A stretch of 64,000 nt of DNA from Bradyrhizobium canariense (GTDB taxonomy: Bacteria; Pseudomonadota; Alphaproteobacteria; Rhizobiales; Xanthobacteraceae). The stretch lies in NCBI RefSeq assembly GCF_018130465.1, contig NZ_JAFCKJ010000004.1, positions 422,195 to 486,194 of the forward strand. The letters run 5' to 3'. The notes under the pieces were generated by a model that saw only the letters and a list, made by a program, of their open reading frames with translations, had not been told where the DNA came from and ran no database searches. Position 1 is the stretch's first letter; every line of letters starts with the position of its first letter. Position numbers and translations under genes: made by a program. This document shows, piece after piece, positions 41,945-50,504 of this stretch.

Positions 41945-42751
41945 TTACGCCGCCGGTACTTTCGGCGCGCGGTTGCGCGAATTGCGCTGGAAGAACAGGG
42001 CCTGGCTCGCCACCGCCGACACCATCGCCGGCTGGAACGGTTTTGAGATCAGGAACGCCGGCTCGGGGCGCTCGCCGGTGAGGAAGCGCTCGGGGTACGC
42101 GGTGATGAACACCACCGGCACCTCGAAGGTGCGGAGCAGCTCATTGACGGCGTCGAGGCCCGACGAGCCGTCGGCGAGCTGGATGTCGGCGAGGATCAGG
42201 CCGGGACGCTTGTTCTTGGCCAGCGCGACCGCATCGGCGTGGGTGCGGGCGACGCCGACGACATTGTGGCCGAGATTCTTCACCAGGCTCTCGAGATCCA
42301 TGGCGATGAAGGTCTCATCCTCGATGATCAGCACGTCGGTGGCGATCTCGGCTGCCATCTCCCGCCCTGCGGCATCCGCAAGCCGGCGCGTCTCGCCGAC
42401 GTCGGTGCCGAGAATGTAGCCGACCTCTTCTTCCGAAAATCCCTCGAGCGAGAGCAGCAGGAAGGCCTGCCGCGGCAACGGCGTGATGTTCGACAGCCGT
42501 CGCTCCGGCGGCATCGGCAGGTTCGTCACCTCGGAATCGTCGTTGACGGAAACGGAATTCCAGATCTGGGTGAACAGTCGAAACAGGCCGGCACGCGGCC
42601 CGTGGCTCTCGTCGAGCACCGACGGATCTCCCAGCATGGCTTCCAACATGGCTGCCACATAGGCGTCACCGGAGGACTGGCTGCCCGTCAGGGCGCGTGC
42701 GTACCGGCGCAACAACGGCAAGTGTTCAGCAACAAGCTGTGAACGGGACAT
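41945..42751 (-). CDS. phyR: General stress response regulator PhyR
   Basis: 268 residues from ATG 42751 (MSRSQLVAEHLP). N-terminal sigma-like domain (about 1-130, PERRLSNITPLPRQAFLLLS with EEEVGYILGTDVGETRRLAD) and C-terminal receiver (DVLIIEDETFIAMDLESLVK; phospho-Asp in GLILADIQLADGSSG; K in FLISKPFQPA). Phosphorylated PhyR uses its sigma-like part to bind NepR and free sigma EcfG. It is divergent from nepR-ecfG; a GGAAC-N16-CGTAAT promoter element lies upstream, implying EcfG control. Confidence 0.96.
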   Translation of the reverse strand: MSRSQLVAEHLPLLRRYARALTGSQSSGDAYVAAMLEAMLGDPSVLDESHGPRAGLFRLFTQIWNSVSVNDDSEVTNLPMPPERRLSNITPLPRQAFLLLSLEGFSEEEVGYILGTDVGETRRLADAAGREMAAEIATDVLIIEDETFIAMDLESLVKNLGHNVVGVARTHADAVALAKNKRPGLILADIQLADGSSGLDAVNELLRTFEVPVVFITAYPERFLTGERPEPAFLISKPFQPAMVSAVASQALFFQRNSRNRAPKVPAA

Positions 42752-42826
42752 CCCCACTCCAATCATCTTCGGGCCAACCTTGACGTGCAGGCGTTACGCG
42801 GGGGGCCCGGGTTCCCTGCTGGGCTG

Positions 42827-42853
42827 ATTACGCCTCAGACAGAGAAAAGTTCC
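42827..42853 (-). promoter_or_regulatory. EcfG-type promoter for phyR
   Basis: On the minus strand GGAAC (42853-42849), 16-base spacer, then CGTAAT (42832-42827), matching the alphaproteobacterial GGAAC-N16/17-cGTT general stress promoter. It lies ~75 bases ahead of the phyR start codon. Confidence 0.7.
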
Positions 42854-42863
42854 GTATCGGGGC

Positions 42864-42890
42864 GGAACTTTTTCTCGCAACTCGCATTGA
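42864..42890 (+). promoter_or_regulatory. EcfG-like promoter toward nepR-ecfG
   Basis: GGAAC (42864-42868), 16-base spacer, CATTGA (42885-42890); the -10 departs from CGTT by one base. Only 10 bases separate its GGAAC from the mirrored one for phyR. Confidence 0.5.
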
Positions 42891-42970
42891 GCCTATCCAG
42901 GGAACGGCTCCCGGTTGAGAGAACTTCTCGATTTTACAGTCACTTAACTCGGGGAAACGTGGAACAGGTC

Positions 42971-43204
42971 ATGAAAGATCTCAAGTCTCAAGCCAGCAAA
43001 AGCACGACCCCCGGCAAGGGAGGGCTCACTCCGGAGATCCAATCCCGGATCGGGCATCAGCTGCGCGCCATGTACGACGACGTGGTGCGGCAGGGGGTTC
43101 CGGACCGGTTCGCGGAACTGATCAAGAAACTTGATGCGCCGGGAGCGACACCCCAAGTGGAAAATGGTGGCGGCTCCAACGACAACAACAATGGGAGGGA
43201 TTAA
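42971..43204 (+). CDS. nepR: Anti-sigma factor NepR
   Basis: 77 residues from ATG 42971 (MKDLKSQASKST); a GTG at 42959 with GGGGAAA upstream is an alternative. The core IQSRIGHQLRAMYDDVVRQG and VPDRFAELIKKLD is the NepR signature. It binds sigma EcfG under non-stress conditions and is taken up by phosphorylated PhyR. Its stop overlaps the ecfG start by one base (TAATG), so anti-sigma and sigma are translationally coupled. The C-terminus is polar (GGSNDNNNGRD). Confidence 0.93.
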   Translation: MKDLKSQASKSTTPGKGGLTPEIQSRIGHQLRAMYDDVVRQGVPDRFAELIKKLDAPGATPQVENGGGSNDNNNGRD

Positions 43205-43752
43205 TGCCTCTCACGGACTCCCTGCGTGACGACATCCTGGCGGCCGTGCCGAGCCTGCGCGCGTTCGCCATCTCGCTCAGCGGCAATGCAGACCGCGCCG
43301 ACGATCTGGTCCAGGAGACGCTGTTGCGCGCGCTCGCCAACATCGACTCGTTCCAGCCCGGCTCCAATCTGCCGGCGTGGCTGTTCACGATCCTGCGCAA
43401 CCTGTTCCGCTCCGACTATCGCAAGCGGCGGCGGGAAGTCGAGGATGCCGAGGGCAACTATGCCAAGACGCTGAAGACACAGCCCTCGCAGAATGCCCAT
43501 CTCGAGTTCGAGGAATTCCGCACGGCGCTCGACAAGCTTCCGCAGGACCAGCGTGAAGCGCTGATCCTCGTCGGCGCCTCCGGCTTCTCCTATGAGGATG
43601 CGGCTTCGATCTGCGGCTGCGCAGTCGGCACGATCAAGAGCCGCGTCAACCGTGCGCGCTCCAAGCTCGCGGCGCTGCTCTATGTCGACGGCGCCGAGGA
43701 TTTCGGGCCCGACGAGACCATTCGCGCCGTGATCGGCGGCAGCGGCGGCTGA
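43204..43752 (+). CDS. ecfG: ECF sigma factor EcfG (ECF15)
   Basis: 182 residues. Region 2 (LVQETLLRALANIDSFQPGS; PAWLFTILRNLFRSDYRKRR) and region 4 (LDKLPQDQREALILVGASGF; SYEDAASICGCAVGTIKSRVNRA) of an EcfG-type sigma factor. Directs RNA polymerase to GGAAC...CGTT promoters in the general stress response. One-base overlap with nepR. A strong terminator follows at 43784-43810. Confidence 0.96.
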   Translation: MPLTDSLRDDILAAVPSLRAFAISLSGNADRADDLVQETLLRALANIDSFQPGSNLPAWLFTILRNLFRSDYRKRRREVEDAEGNYAKTLKTQPSQNAHLEFEEFRTALDKLPQDQREALILVGASGFSYEDAASICGCAVGTIKSRVNRARSKLAALLYVDGAEDFGPDETIRAVIGGSGG

Positions 43753-43783
43753 CGGCCGGCGTCAATCGGACTGAGACGACATG

Positions 43784-43810
43784 AAGGCGGCCGCTTCCGC
43801 GGCCGCCTTT
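43784..43810 (+). terminator. Terminator after ecfG
   Basis: AAGGCGGCCGC-ttcc-GCGGCCGCCTT, a perfect 11-bp stem with flanking T residues, 32 bases past the ecfG stop; also usable by the convergent nitroreductase gene. Confidence 0.85.
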
Positions 43811-43849
43811 GCACGTCCGAAACGTGATGCGGAGCCTGCGCCGCCTCGA

Positions 43850-44548
43850 TCACTCATCCACGAAGGTCACGGTCTCGGCCACGCTCGCACGCGACGTGCG
43901 GTAGCTGTTGACCTTGTGGGCGTCGTCGGCATAGCCGAACGAGATGCCGCAGACGATTCGGCGATCATCGGGCAGATTGAAATGACGGCGGATCAGGCCG
44001 GAGTGGCGCGCGAGCGCCGCCTGCGGAATCGTGCCGAGCCCGAGCGCCTGCGCGGCCAGCATGAAATTGCCGACATAGGCGCCGCAATCGATCGCACCGT
44101 AGATGCCGAGCGGCTCGTTGGTGTGGATGATGGCCACATGCGGGGCGCCGAAGAAATTGTAGTTCTCCAACGCCTGCTTCGCATACGCCGCCTTGTCGCC
44201 CCTGACGATGCCGAGCGTGTTGTAAAGCTGGAAGCCGCTCTCGCGGCGGCGTTCGAGATAGGCGCCGAGATATTCCCGCGGCGGCGTGAAGTCATAGTCG
44301 TCGCCGAGCCCGCTCGATGCTTCCGCGTAAATCAGCTTGCGAAAACGTTCCTTGGCCTCGCCACTGGCGATGATCACCTGCCAGGGCTGGCTGTTGCACC
44401 AGGACGCCGTGCGCTGCGCGGTGGTCAGCAAATGTTCGATCGTCGCGCGATCGACCTCCTTGGCCAGGAAGGCGCGCACCGAATAGCGCTCGTTGAGCAA
44501 CTCTTCAAGCACGCCGATGCGGTCGTTTTGTTTCACTTGTGCGTCCAT
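43850..44548 (-). CDS. Nitroreductase-family FMN protein
   Basis: 232 residues. LLNERYSVRAFLAKEVDRAT (FMN-phosphate Arg/Ser), TAQRTASWCNSQPWQVIIAS, and IDCGAYVGNFMLAAQALGLG then GTIPQ are nitroreductase motifs. NAD(P)H-dependent reduction of nitro compounds, quinones or flavin-linked substrates. It converges with ecfG and is upstream (on the minus strand) of nothing else before the repeat at 44573. Substrate unknown. Confidence 0.9.
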   Translation of the reverse strand: MDAQVKQNDRIGVLEELLNERYSVRAFLAKEVDRATIEHLLTTAQRTASWCNSQPWQVIIASGEAKERFRKLIYAEASSGLGDDYDFTPPREYLGAYLERRRESGFQLYNTLGIVRGDKAAYAKQALENYNFFGAPHVAIIHTNEPLGIYGAIDCGAYVGNFMLAAQALGLGTIPQAALARHSGLIRRHFNLPDDRRIVCGISFGYADDAHKVNSYRTSRASVAETVTFVDE

Positions 44549-44572
44549 GGATCAACTCGCGCCTTCTCTTCG

Positions 44573-44670
44573 TAGGGGTGGGCAAAGGCGCATCGCGCCG
44601 TGCCCACCGACAGACTTGCCCCGGCGCATCTGCATGTGGTGGGCACGCTTCGCTTTGCCCACCCCACGAG
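44573..44670. repeat. Palindromic repeat TAGGGGTGGGCAAAGGCGCA type
   Basis: TAGGGGTGGGCAAAGGCGCA at the left is mirrored by GCTTCGCTTTGCCCACCCCA at the right; an inner GCCCACC arm pair adds a second stem. It fills the 140-base gap between an acyl-CoA dehydrogenase and the nitroreductase gene. Confidence 0.75.
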
Positions 44671-44688
44671 ATACAGCGAGAGGCTGGA

Positions 44689-45933
44689 TCACCGTCCCTT
44701 GGTCGGGATCTTGTTATACGGCACATCCTTGTCGACGCGGATATCGCCCGGCAGTCCCAGCACGCGCTCGGCGATGATGTTGCGCAAAATCTCGTCGGTG
44801 CCGCCGGCGATGCGCATCGAGGGCGAGGAAAGCAGCATCTGCTGGAACTGGCCCTGCACGGTCTCCTCGTCCGCGCCGGTAAGAACGCCGGCTGCGCCCT
44901 GAAGGTCCATGGCGTAAGTCGCGATGTCCTGGAGCATCATGCCGGACACCAGCTTGCCGATCGAATTCTCCGGCCCCGGCCGCTCGCCCTTGGACAGCGC
45001 CGAGATCGCCCGGTAGCTGGTGTATTTCAACCCGCTCGACTTCACCGCCCAGCTCGCAAGTTTTGAGCGCACGGCCGGATCGTCGATGGCGAGGCCATCC
45101 TCCAGCATCAGATTGGAGCAGAACTCGAACAATTCAGGGACGCCGGTCGCAAGCCGCGAGCCGATCGACATGCGCTCGTTCATCAGCGTGGTCAGCGACA
45201 CGCTCCAGCCCTCGCCGATGGCGCCGAGGCGCTGGCTGTCGGGAATGACGACGTCGGTGAAATAGACCTCGTTGAACTCCTGCATGCCGTTGGCCTGCTT
45301 GATCGGGCGCACCTCGACGCCGGGGCTCTTCATGTCCAGGAAGAACATGGTGAGGCCCTTGTGCTTGGGCACATTGGGATCGGTGCGCGCGATCAAAAGC
45401 CCGTAGTCGGAATAGTGCGCCCCAGAGGTCCAGATCTTCTGACCGTTGACGACCCAATCGTCGCCCTTCTTCTCCGCGCGTGTGCGCAAGCCCGCGACGT
45501 CAGAGCCCGCCGACGGCTCGGAGAACAGCTGGCACCAAATCTCCTCGCCCGCGGCCAGCTTCGGCAGATGGCGCCGCTTGGCGTCCTCGCTGCCAAAAGC
45601 CATCACGGTTGGGCCGCACATGCCCTCGCCGATCTGGAACGGCTGCGTCAGCTTGCCATAGACGCCTTCCTCCTGCTGCCAGATCACCTTCTCGATCGGC
45701 GTGGCGTCGCGGCCACCATATTCCTTCGGCCAGTGCAGACATGCCCAGTTGCCTTCGAATTTCTTTTTCTGCCAGGCCTTGCCGACATTGACGATGTCGT
45801 GCTTCGCGAGCCTGATGCGGCCGAGCGAGGATTTTGACAGCTCGGCGTGGAGCTCCTTCGGCGCGTTGGCTTCGACCCATTTGCGCGCGGTCTCGCGGAA
45901 TGCGGCTTCTTGCGGGGTGTCGTCGAAATTCAT
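44689..45933 (-). CDS. Acyl-CoA dehydrogenase, copy A
   Basis: 414 residues from ATG 45933 (GGAGAG upstream). FSEPSAGSDVAGLRTRA (flavin/substrate region), NGQKIWTSGAHYSDYGLLIA, TMFFLDMKSPGVEVRPIKQA, and the C-terminal GGTDEILRNIIAERVLGLPG with the conserved hinge. FAD-linked first oxidation of an acyl-CoA. Closely related to the adjacent gene at 46070-47314 and likely produced by tandem duplication, with the repeat element between them. Confidence 0.93.
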   Translation of the reverse strand: MNFDDTPQEAAFRETARKWVEANAPKELHAELSKSSLGRIRLAKHDIVNVGKAWQKKKFEGNWACLHWPKEYGGRDATPIEKVIWQQEEGVYGKLTQPFQIGEGMCGPTVMAFGSEDAKRRHLPKLAAGEEIWCQLFSEPSAGSDVAGLRTRAEKKGDDWVVNGQKIWTSGAHYSDYGLLIARTDPNVPKHKGLTMFFLDMKSPGVEVRPIKQANGMQEFNEVYFTDVVIPDSQRLGAIGEGWSVSLTTLMNERMSIGSRLATGVPELFEFCSNLMLEDGLAIDDPAVRSKLASWAVKSSGLKYTSYRAISALSKGERPGPENSIGKLVSGMMLQDIATYAMDLQGAAGVLTGADEETVQGQFQQMLLSSPSMRIAGGTDEILRNIIAERVLGLPGDIRVDKDVPYNKIPTKGR

Positions 45934-45950
45934 CTTCGAACTCTCCTCTC

Positions 45951-46069
45951 TCGTGCCCCGGACGCGGCGCAGCGCGAAGCGGTGCGCTGCAGAGCCGGGG
46001 CCCATTGTAGCTTTCTGGGTCCCGGCTCTGCGGCGCGGTACTTCGTACCGCACCGCCTCCGGGACACGA
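45951..46069. repeat. GTGCCCCGGACGCGGCGCAGC palindromic repeat
   Basis: TGCCCCGGACGCGGCGCAGC, AGAGCCGGGGCCC / GGGTCCCGGCTCT, and CACCGCCTCCGGGACACGA form nested arms. It sits between the twin dehydrogenases and its last bases reach copy B's stop codon. Same family as 8692, 56021 and 60281. Confidence 0.85.
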
Positions 46070-47314
46070 TCAGCCTCTTCCCTTCGTCGGGATCTTGTTG
46101 AACGGCACGTCCTTGTCGACCCGGATGTCGCCGGGCAGGCCCAACACCCGCTCGGCGATGATGTTGCGCATGATCTCGTCGGTGCCGCCTTCGACGCGGG
46201 TACCGGGCGCACGCAGCAGCATGGCCTGGAAGCGGCCGGCGAGCTCGGCATCTTCGCCGCTGACCACTCCGCTCGCACCCTGCAAGTCCAGCGCGTAGGT
46301 CGCAACGTCCTGGATCATCGAGCCCGCCACCAGCTTGCCGATGGAGTTTTCCGGCCCCGGCCGCTCGCCCTTCGACAGCGCGGAAATCGCGCGCATGCTG
46401 GTGTATTTCAGCCCGCTCGCCTTCACGGCCCAATTCGCCAGCTTCGAGCGCACCGCGCGATCCTCGATCGCCGGGCCGTCATCGAGCATCAGGCTCGAGC
46501 AGTATTCAAACAGCTCCGGGAAACCGGTCGAGACGGCCGCGCCGATCGCGCTGCGCTCGTTCATCAGTGTCGTCAACGAAACGTTCCAGCCATCGCCAAC
46601 TTCGCCAAGGCGCTGGTGGTCGGGAATGCGGACATTGGTGAAATAGACCTCGTTGAAGTCGGACGCACCGCTCGCCTGCTTGATCGGCCGCACCTCGACG
46701 CCCGGGCTCTTCATGTCCAGGAAGAACATCGTGAGGCCCTTGTGCTTGGGCACGGTCGGATCGGTGCGGGTGAGCAGGATGCCGTAGTCGGAATAGTGCG
46801 CGCCCGACGTCCAGATCTTTTGGCCGTTGATGATCCAGTCGTCGCCGTCCTTTTCCGCGCGGGTTCGCAACCCAGCAACGTCGGAGCCGCCGGCGGGCTC
46901 GGAGAACAGCTGGCACCAGACCTTTTCGCCGGAGGCGAGCGGCGGCAGATAGGCGCGCTTATGCTCCTCGCGCGCGAACGCCATCATGGTCGGCCCGCAC
47001 ATGCCGTGGCCGATGATGAACATGCGGGACAGCTGGCCGAATGGCCCCTCTTCCTGCTGCCAGATCACGCGCTCGATCGGCGATGAGCCGCGGCCGCCAT
47101 AGTCCTTGGGCCAATGCAGGCAGGCCCAACCGGCATCTGCCTTCTTCTTTTGCCAGGCCTTTGCCACTTCCAGAATGTTGGCGTTCTTCAATTGCGTGCG
47201 GCCGAGCGAGGACTTTCGAAGCTCCTCCTCGTACTGCTTGGGCGCATTCGCCGCGATCCAGGCGCGGGCAGTGGCGCGAAATTCGGCCTCTTGCGGGGTG
47301 TCGTCGAAATTCAT
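46070..47314 (-). CDS. Acyl-CoA dehydrogenase, copy B
   Basis: 414 residues. Same organisation and most of the same blocks as copy A: FSEPAGGSDVAGLRTRA, NGQKIWTSGAHYSDYGILLT, TMFFLDMKSPGVEVRPIKQA, and EIMRNIIAERVLGLPGDIRV. N-terminal MNFDDTPQEAEFRATARAWI differs from copy A at a few positions. FAD enzyme for an acyl-CoA. The two copies may differ in substrate, for instance as a heteromer (inference). Confidence 0.93.
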   Translation of the reverse strand: MNFDDTPQEAEFRATARAWIAANAPKQYEEELRKSSLGRTQLKNANILEVAKAWQKKKADAGWACLHWPKDYGGRGSSPIERVIWQQEEGPFGQLSRMFIIGHGMCGPTMMAFAREEHKRAYLPPLASGEKVWCQLFSEPAGGSDVAGLRTRAEKDGDDWIINGQKIWTSGAHYSDYGILLTRTDPTVPKHKGLTMFFLDMKSPGVEVRPIKQASGASDFNEVYFTNVRIPDHQRLGEVGDGWNVSLTTLMNERSAIGAAVSTGFPELFEYCSSLMLDDGPAIEDRAVRSKLANWAVKASGLKYTSMRAISALSKGERPGPENSIGKLVAGSMIQDVATYALDLQGASGVVSGEDAELAGRFQAMLLRAPGTRVEGGTDEIMRNIIAERVLGLPGDIRVDKDVPFNKIPTKGRG

Positions 47315-47338
47315 CGTCTCTCATCCTTCGCCGGTGTC

Positions 47339-47420
47339 GTAGGATGGGTAGAGCAAAGCGAAACCCATCTCTCGGACCACCCGCGTCATGATGGGTTTCG
47401 CTACGCTCTACCCATCCTAC
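47339..47420. repeat. Long hairpin GTAGGATGGGTAGAGC ... GCTCTACCCATCCTAC
   Basis: Left arm GTAGGATGGGTAGAGCAAAG with CGAAACCCATC and right arm GATGGGTTTCGCTACGCTCTACCCATCCTAC pair almost fully across a short centre. Located between two acyl-CoA dehydrogenase genes of the same strand. Confidence 0.85.
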
Positions 47421-47434
47421 AAATTACCGATGGC

Positions 47435-48562
47435 TTACGCCGCGTTCTTCTTGCGCATGCGGTCGATCAGCTGGTCTTCCCAATAGGTGAGGCTACCGAG
47501 CCCGAGCGCCATGGCGTTGGCGCGGCGATAGTACATGTGACAGTCGAACTCCCAGGTGAAACCCATGCCGCCGTGAACCTGGATGTTGTTCTTGGCGCAG
47601 TGCTGGAACGCCTGCGTCGCGCTGATGCGGGCCGCGGCGGCGGCTTCCGGTAGCTCCGCGGCGTTGGTCGAGAGCGCCCAGGCGCCGTAATAACTGTTGG
47701 AACGTGCCAGCGTCGCCGACACGTACATGTCCGCCAGCATGTGCTTGACGGCCTGGAACGAGCCGATCTGACGGCCGAAGGCGATGCGGTCGAGCGCGTA
47801 GTCACGGCCCATCTCCAGCGCGCGGTCGGAGCCACCGACCTGCTCGAACGCGCAGAGCACCGCGGCGCGGTCGAGCACTTGAGTCAAAATGCTCCAGCCT
47901 TCGCCGGCCGCACCCAGCGGCTCGGCCTTGCAGTCTTTGAAAGTGATCTCGGCCTGCCCGCGGGTCGGATCGAGATTGGTCAGGCCTTTCACCTCGACGC
48001 CGCCGCCCTTGAGATCGACAATGAACAAGGAGATGTCGCCGTCGCGTCCGCTCGATCCCGTGCGTGCCGCGACCACCGCGAAGTCCGCGATCGCGCCATC
48101 GGCGACCGGCTTCTTGACACCGTTGAGCACGCCATTCGCAGCCGAGAGCTTGACGTTCTTCGGCGAAGGATTGCCCTTGCCCTCGAACAGCGCCAGCGTG
48201 CCGATCGCCTCGCCCGAGGCAATCGCCGGCAACCATTTCTTCTTCTGCGCGTCGCTGCCGGCGATCAGCAGCGCTTCGGCGGCGAGATAGACGGTCGAGG
48301 AAAACGGCACCGGTGCGTTCGCCCGGCCCATCTCTTCAGCGATCACGCAAAGTTCGAGATGACCGGCGCCCGCGCCACCAAAGTCCTCTGGAATTGCGAC
48401 ACCGAGAAAGCCCATCTCGGCGAGGCCCTTCCACAGCTCCTTGTCATACGGCGCCTTGCCGTCGAGGACTGCGCGCACCGCCTTCGGCGGGCATTTCTCA
48501 GTGAGGAATTTGCGCGCCTGATCGCGGAGCTGCTTCTGGTCGTCGGAGAAATCGAAGTTCAT
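47435..48562 (-). CDS. Acyl-CoA dehydrogenase, third, smaller paralogue
   Basis: 375 residues. ELCVIAEEMGRANAPVPFSS, VLDRAAVLCAFEQVGGSDRA, IQVHGGMGFTWEFDCHMYYR and a catalytic-region YALDRIAFGRQIGSFQAVKH pattern of the acyl-CoA dehydrogenase fold. It is more distant from copies A and B than those are from each other. Acting with them it may form an alpha/beta heteromer, as such small subunits often do (inference). Upstream of it is the CoA ligase gene with a 27-base gap. Confidence 0.9.
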   Translation of the reverse strand: MNFDFSDDQKQLRDQARKFLTEKCPPKAVRAVLDGKAPYDKELWKGLAEMGFLGVAIPEDFGGAGAGHLELCVIAEEMGRANAPVPFSSTVYLAAEALLIAGSDAQKKKWLPAIASGEAIGTLALFEGKGNPSPKNVKLSAANGVLNGVKKPVADGAIADFAVVAARTGSSGRDGDISLFIVDLKGGGVEVKGLTNLDPTRGQAEITFKDCKAEPLGAAGEGWSILTQVLDRAAVLCAFEQVGGSDRALEMGRDYALDRIAFGRQIGSFQAVKHMLADMYVSATLARSNSYYGAWALSTNAAELPEAAAAARISATQAFQHCAKNNIQVHGGMGFTWEFDCHMYYRRANAMALGLGSLTYWEDQLIDRMRKKNAA

Positions 48563-48589
48563 GGCGCGTATCCGTGTTGATGATGTCGA

Positions 48590-50461
48590 TTACTTGAGAA
48601 TGATCACGTCCTGGTCGGGCTTGTCGGCATAGAGCCGCTCCACCAGCGCGGCACGGCGCTCCAGGCCGGCGCGCTGGTTGATGTAGCCCTTGTCGGTGAG
48701 CTCGTTGCCGTCGATCGACGGCGGTTCCGCCATAAGCATGGCGCGTGCGATGATGCGGCTGCTGGCGCCTTCGCACTCCTTGTTGTGAGCCTCCAACCCG
48801 CGCCTGAAGCAAGCGATCACCTCGGGATGCTTCACTGCATCATCGAAGCTGAGATCGGGGTTGCCGACGAGCTGGCGGCAGGCATGCAGGTTCGGCCAGG
48901 CCAGCAGGCCGATGAAGGCGCGATCCTGCCCCGCGACCAGCGCATCATGCACGACGGGCGTCGCGGTGGCGATCGCATCCGTCCGCAGCGAGCCGACATG
49001 GACGAAGGTGCCGGTGGTCAGCTTGAAATCCTCAACCACGCGCCCGGCAAAGATGATTCCCTTCACCGGATCGGTGTCGTCGACGAAGATGCCGGCGTCA
49101 CCGATGCAATAGAAACCTTCCTCGTCGAACATCTTCTTCGTCAGATCGGGCTGGCCGAAATAGCCCGGGGTGACGTTGACACCGCGCAGACGCAGCTCGT
49201 ATTTCGAGCCGCACGGCACCATCTTCAATTCGACGCCGGGGAACGGCAGACCGATCAGGCCGACGCGCTCGGTGTCCCAATAGGTGCCGGTCGAGGTCGG
49301 CGCGGTCTCGGTCGAGCCCCAGCCGGTGTAGAACACGATGCGCTCGCCAGTGGTCTTCACGGCGAGAGCCTGCATGCGGTCGTAGAGATCATCGGGCAGC
49401 CGCGCGCCGCCATAAGCCATGATCGAAAGGTTCTTGAAGAAGGAGCGGCACAGCGCCTCGTCCTTCTCCATGGCGGCGGCGAGCGCGGCATAGCCGGCAG
49501 GCACATTGGCGTAATAGGTCGGCGAGATCTCGCGCAGATTCCGGAGGGTTTCCTCGAACTGGCCCGGCATCGGCCGGCCGTCGTCAATATAGAGCGTGCC
49601 GCCATCGACCAGGATCGGGTGGAACGCCGCGTTGCCGCCCATGGTGTGGTTCCAGGGCATCCAGTCCAGCATGGTCGAGATCGGACCGTGCGGATCGCGC
49701 GGCCGCACCTGCATCATCATCGCCGCGTTGGCGCACATCATCGCCTGCGTGTTGATGACTGCCTTGGGCATGCCGGTCGAGCCTGACGTGAACAGCAGCT
49801 TGCCGACGGTCTCAGGCGTGATCTTGCCGATCGACGCTTCGACATCGGCGGTCACGGCTGTCGCCGCGAGCGCGGCAAAGCTGACGCTCTCGATGCCCTC
49901 GCAAGGCCGCAAGACGTGAACGACGGTGACGCCGGTGAGATCGAGCGCTTTCAGCGCCTTCTCGAAGGTCGGGCCGTCCTGCACCATCACCACGCCGGGC
50001 TTGATCAGATCGAACAGATATTTCAGCTTGACGTGATCATGGCTCATCAAGGAGTAGGCCGGCGAGACCGGCGCGGCCGGGACGCGCGCCTGCATCGCGG
50101 CCTGCGTCATCAGCGCGTGCTCGATTGAATTGCCGGAGAGGATCGTGACCGGACGGCCGTCGAGCGCGAGATTGAGCAGGCCTTGCGTCAGCGCATCCAC
50201 GATGCGCTTGGCTTCGCCATAGGACACCTTGCGCCATTCGCGGTTGGGGCCGCCGCGCTGGGCAAGCCAGATGCGCTCAGGCGCTTCCTTCGCCCATTTT
50301 GCCAGCGAAGCCGGGATGTGCTTCTCGTAAGGCTGCAGCGGAATGCGCGACTTCAGCACCACCGTGCCGTCGTCACGGCGCTCGACGTCGATGTCGCGCG
50401 CAAGCCACTCGACCTTGCGAAAGGCGGGCTTCGTCATCACCGCCGCCGCGCTTCCACTCAT
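48590..50461 (-). CDS. Feruloyl-CoA-synthase-like acyl-CoA ligase
   Basis: 623 residues from ATG 50461 (the frame is open 58 codons earlier but without support). KLLFTSGSTGMPKAVINTQA, WGSTETAPTSTGTYWDTERV, RGVNVTPGYFGQPDL and GDAGIFVDDTDPVKGIIFAG match feruloyl-CoA synthase-type enzymes. Activates an aromatic or acyl acid to CoA; substrate inferred only by resemblance. It heads the ligase-hydratase-dehydrogenase set: next upstream is an enoyl-CoA hydratase. Confidence 0.88.
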   Translation of the reverse strand: MSGSAAAVMTKPAFRKVEWLARDIDVERRDDGTVVLKSRIPLQPYEKHIPASLAKWAKEAPERIWLAQRGGPNREWRKVSYGEAKRIVDALTQGLLNLALDGRPVTILSGNSIEHALMTQAAMQARVPAAPVSPAYSLMSHDHVKLKYLFDLIKPGVVMVQDGPTFEKALKALDLTGVTVVHVLRPCEGIESVSFAALAATAVTADVEASIGKITPETVGKLLFTSGSTGMPKAVINTQAMMCANAAMMMQVRPRDPHGPISTMLDWMPWNHTMGGNAAFHPILVDGGTLYIDDGRPMPGQFEETLRNLREISPTYYANVPAGYAALAAAMEKDEALCRSFFKNLSIMAYGGARLPDDLYDRMQALAVKTTGERIVFYTGWGSTETAPTSTGTYWDTERVGLIGLPFPGVELKMVPCGSKYELRLRGVNVTPGYFGQPDLTKKMFDEEGFYCIGDAGIFVDDTDPVKGIIFAGRVVEDFKLTTGTFVHVGSLRTDAIATATPVVHDALVAGQDRAFIGLLAWPNLHACRQLVGNPDLSFDDAVKHPEVIACFRRGLEAHNKECEGASSRIIARAMLMAEPPSIDGNELTDKGYINQRAGLERRAALVERLYADKPDQDVIILK

Positions 50462-50504
50462 TTTGCGTCTCCCGGAATTATCGTCCTTTGCGGATCGTTC
50501 TCGT

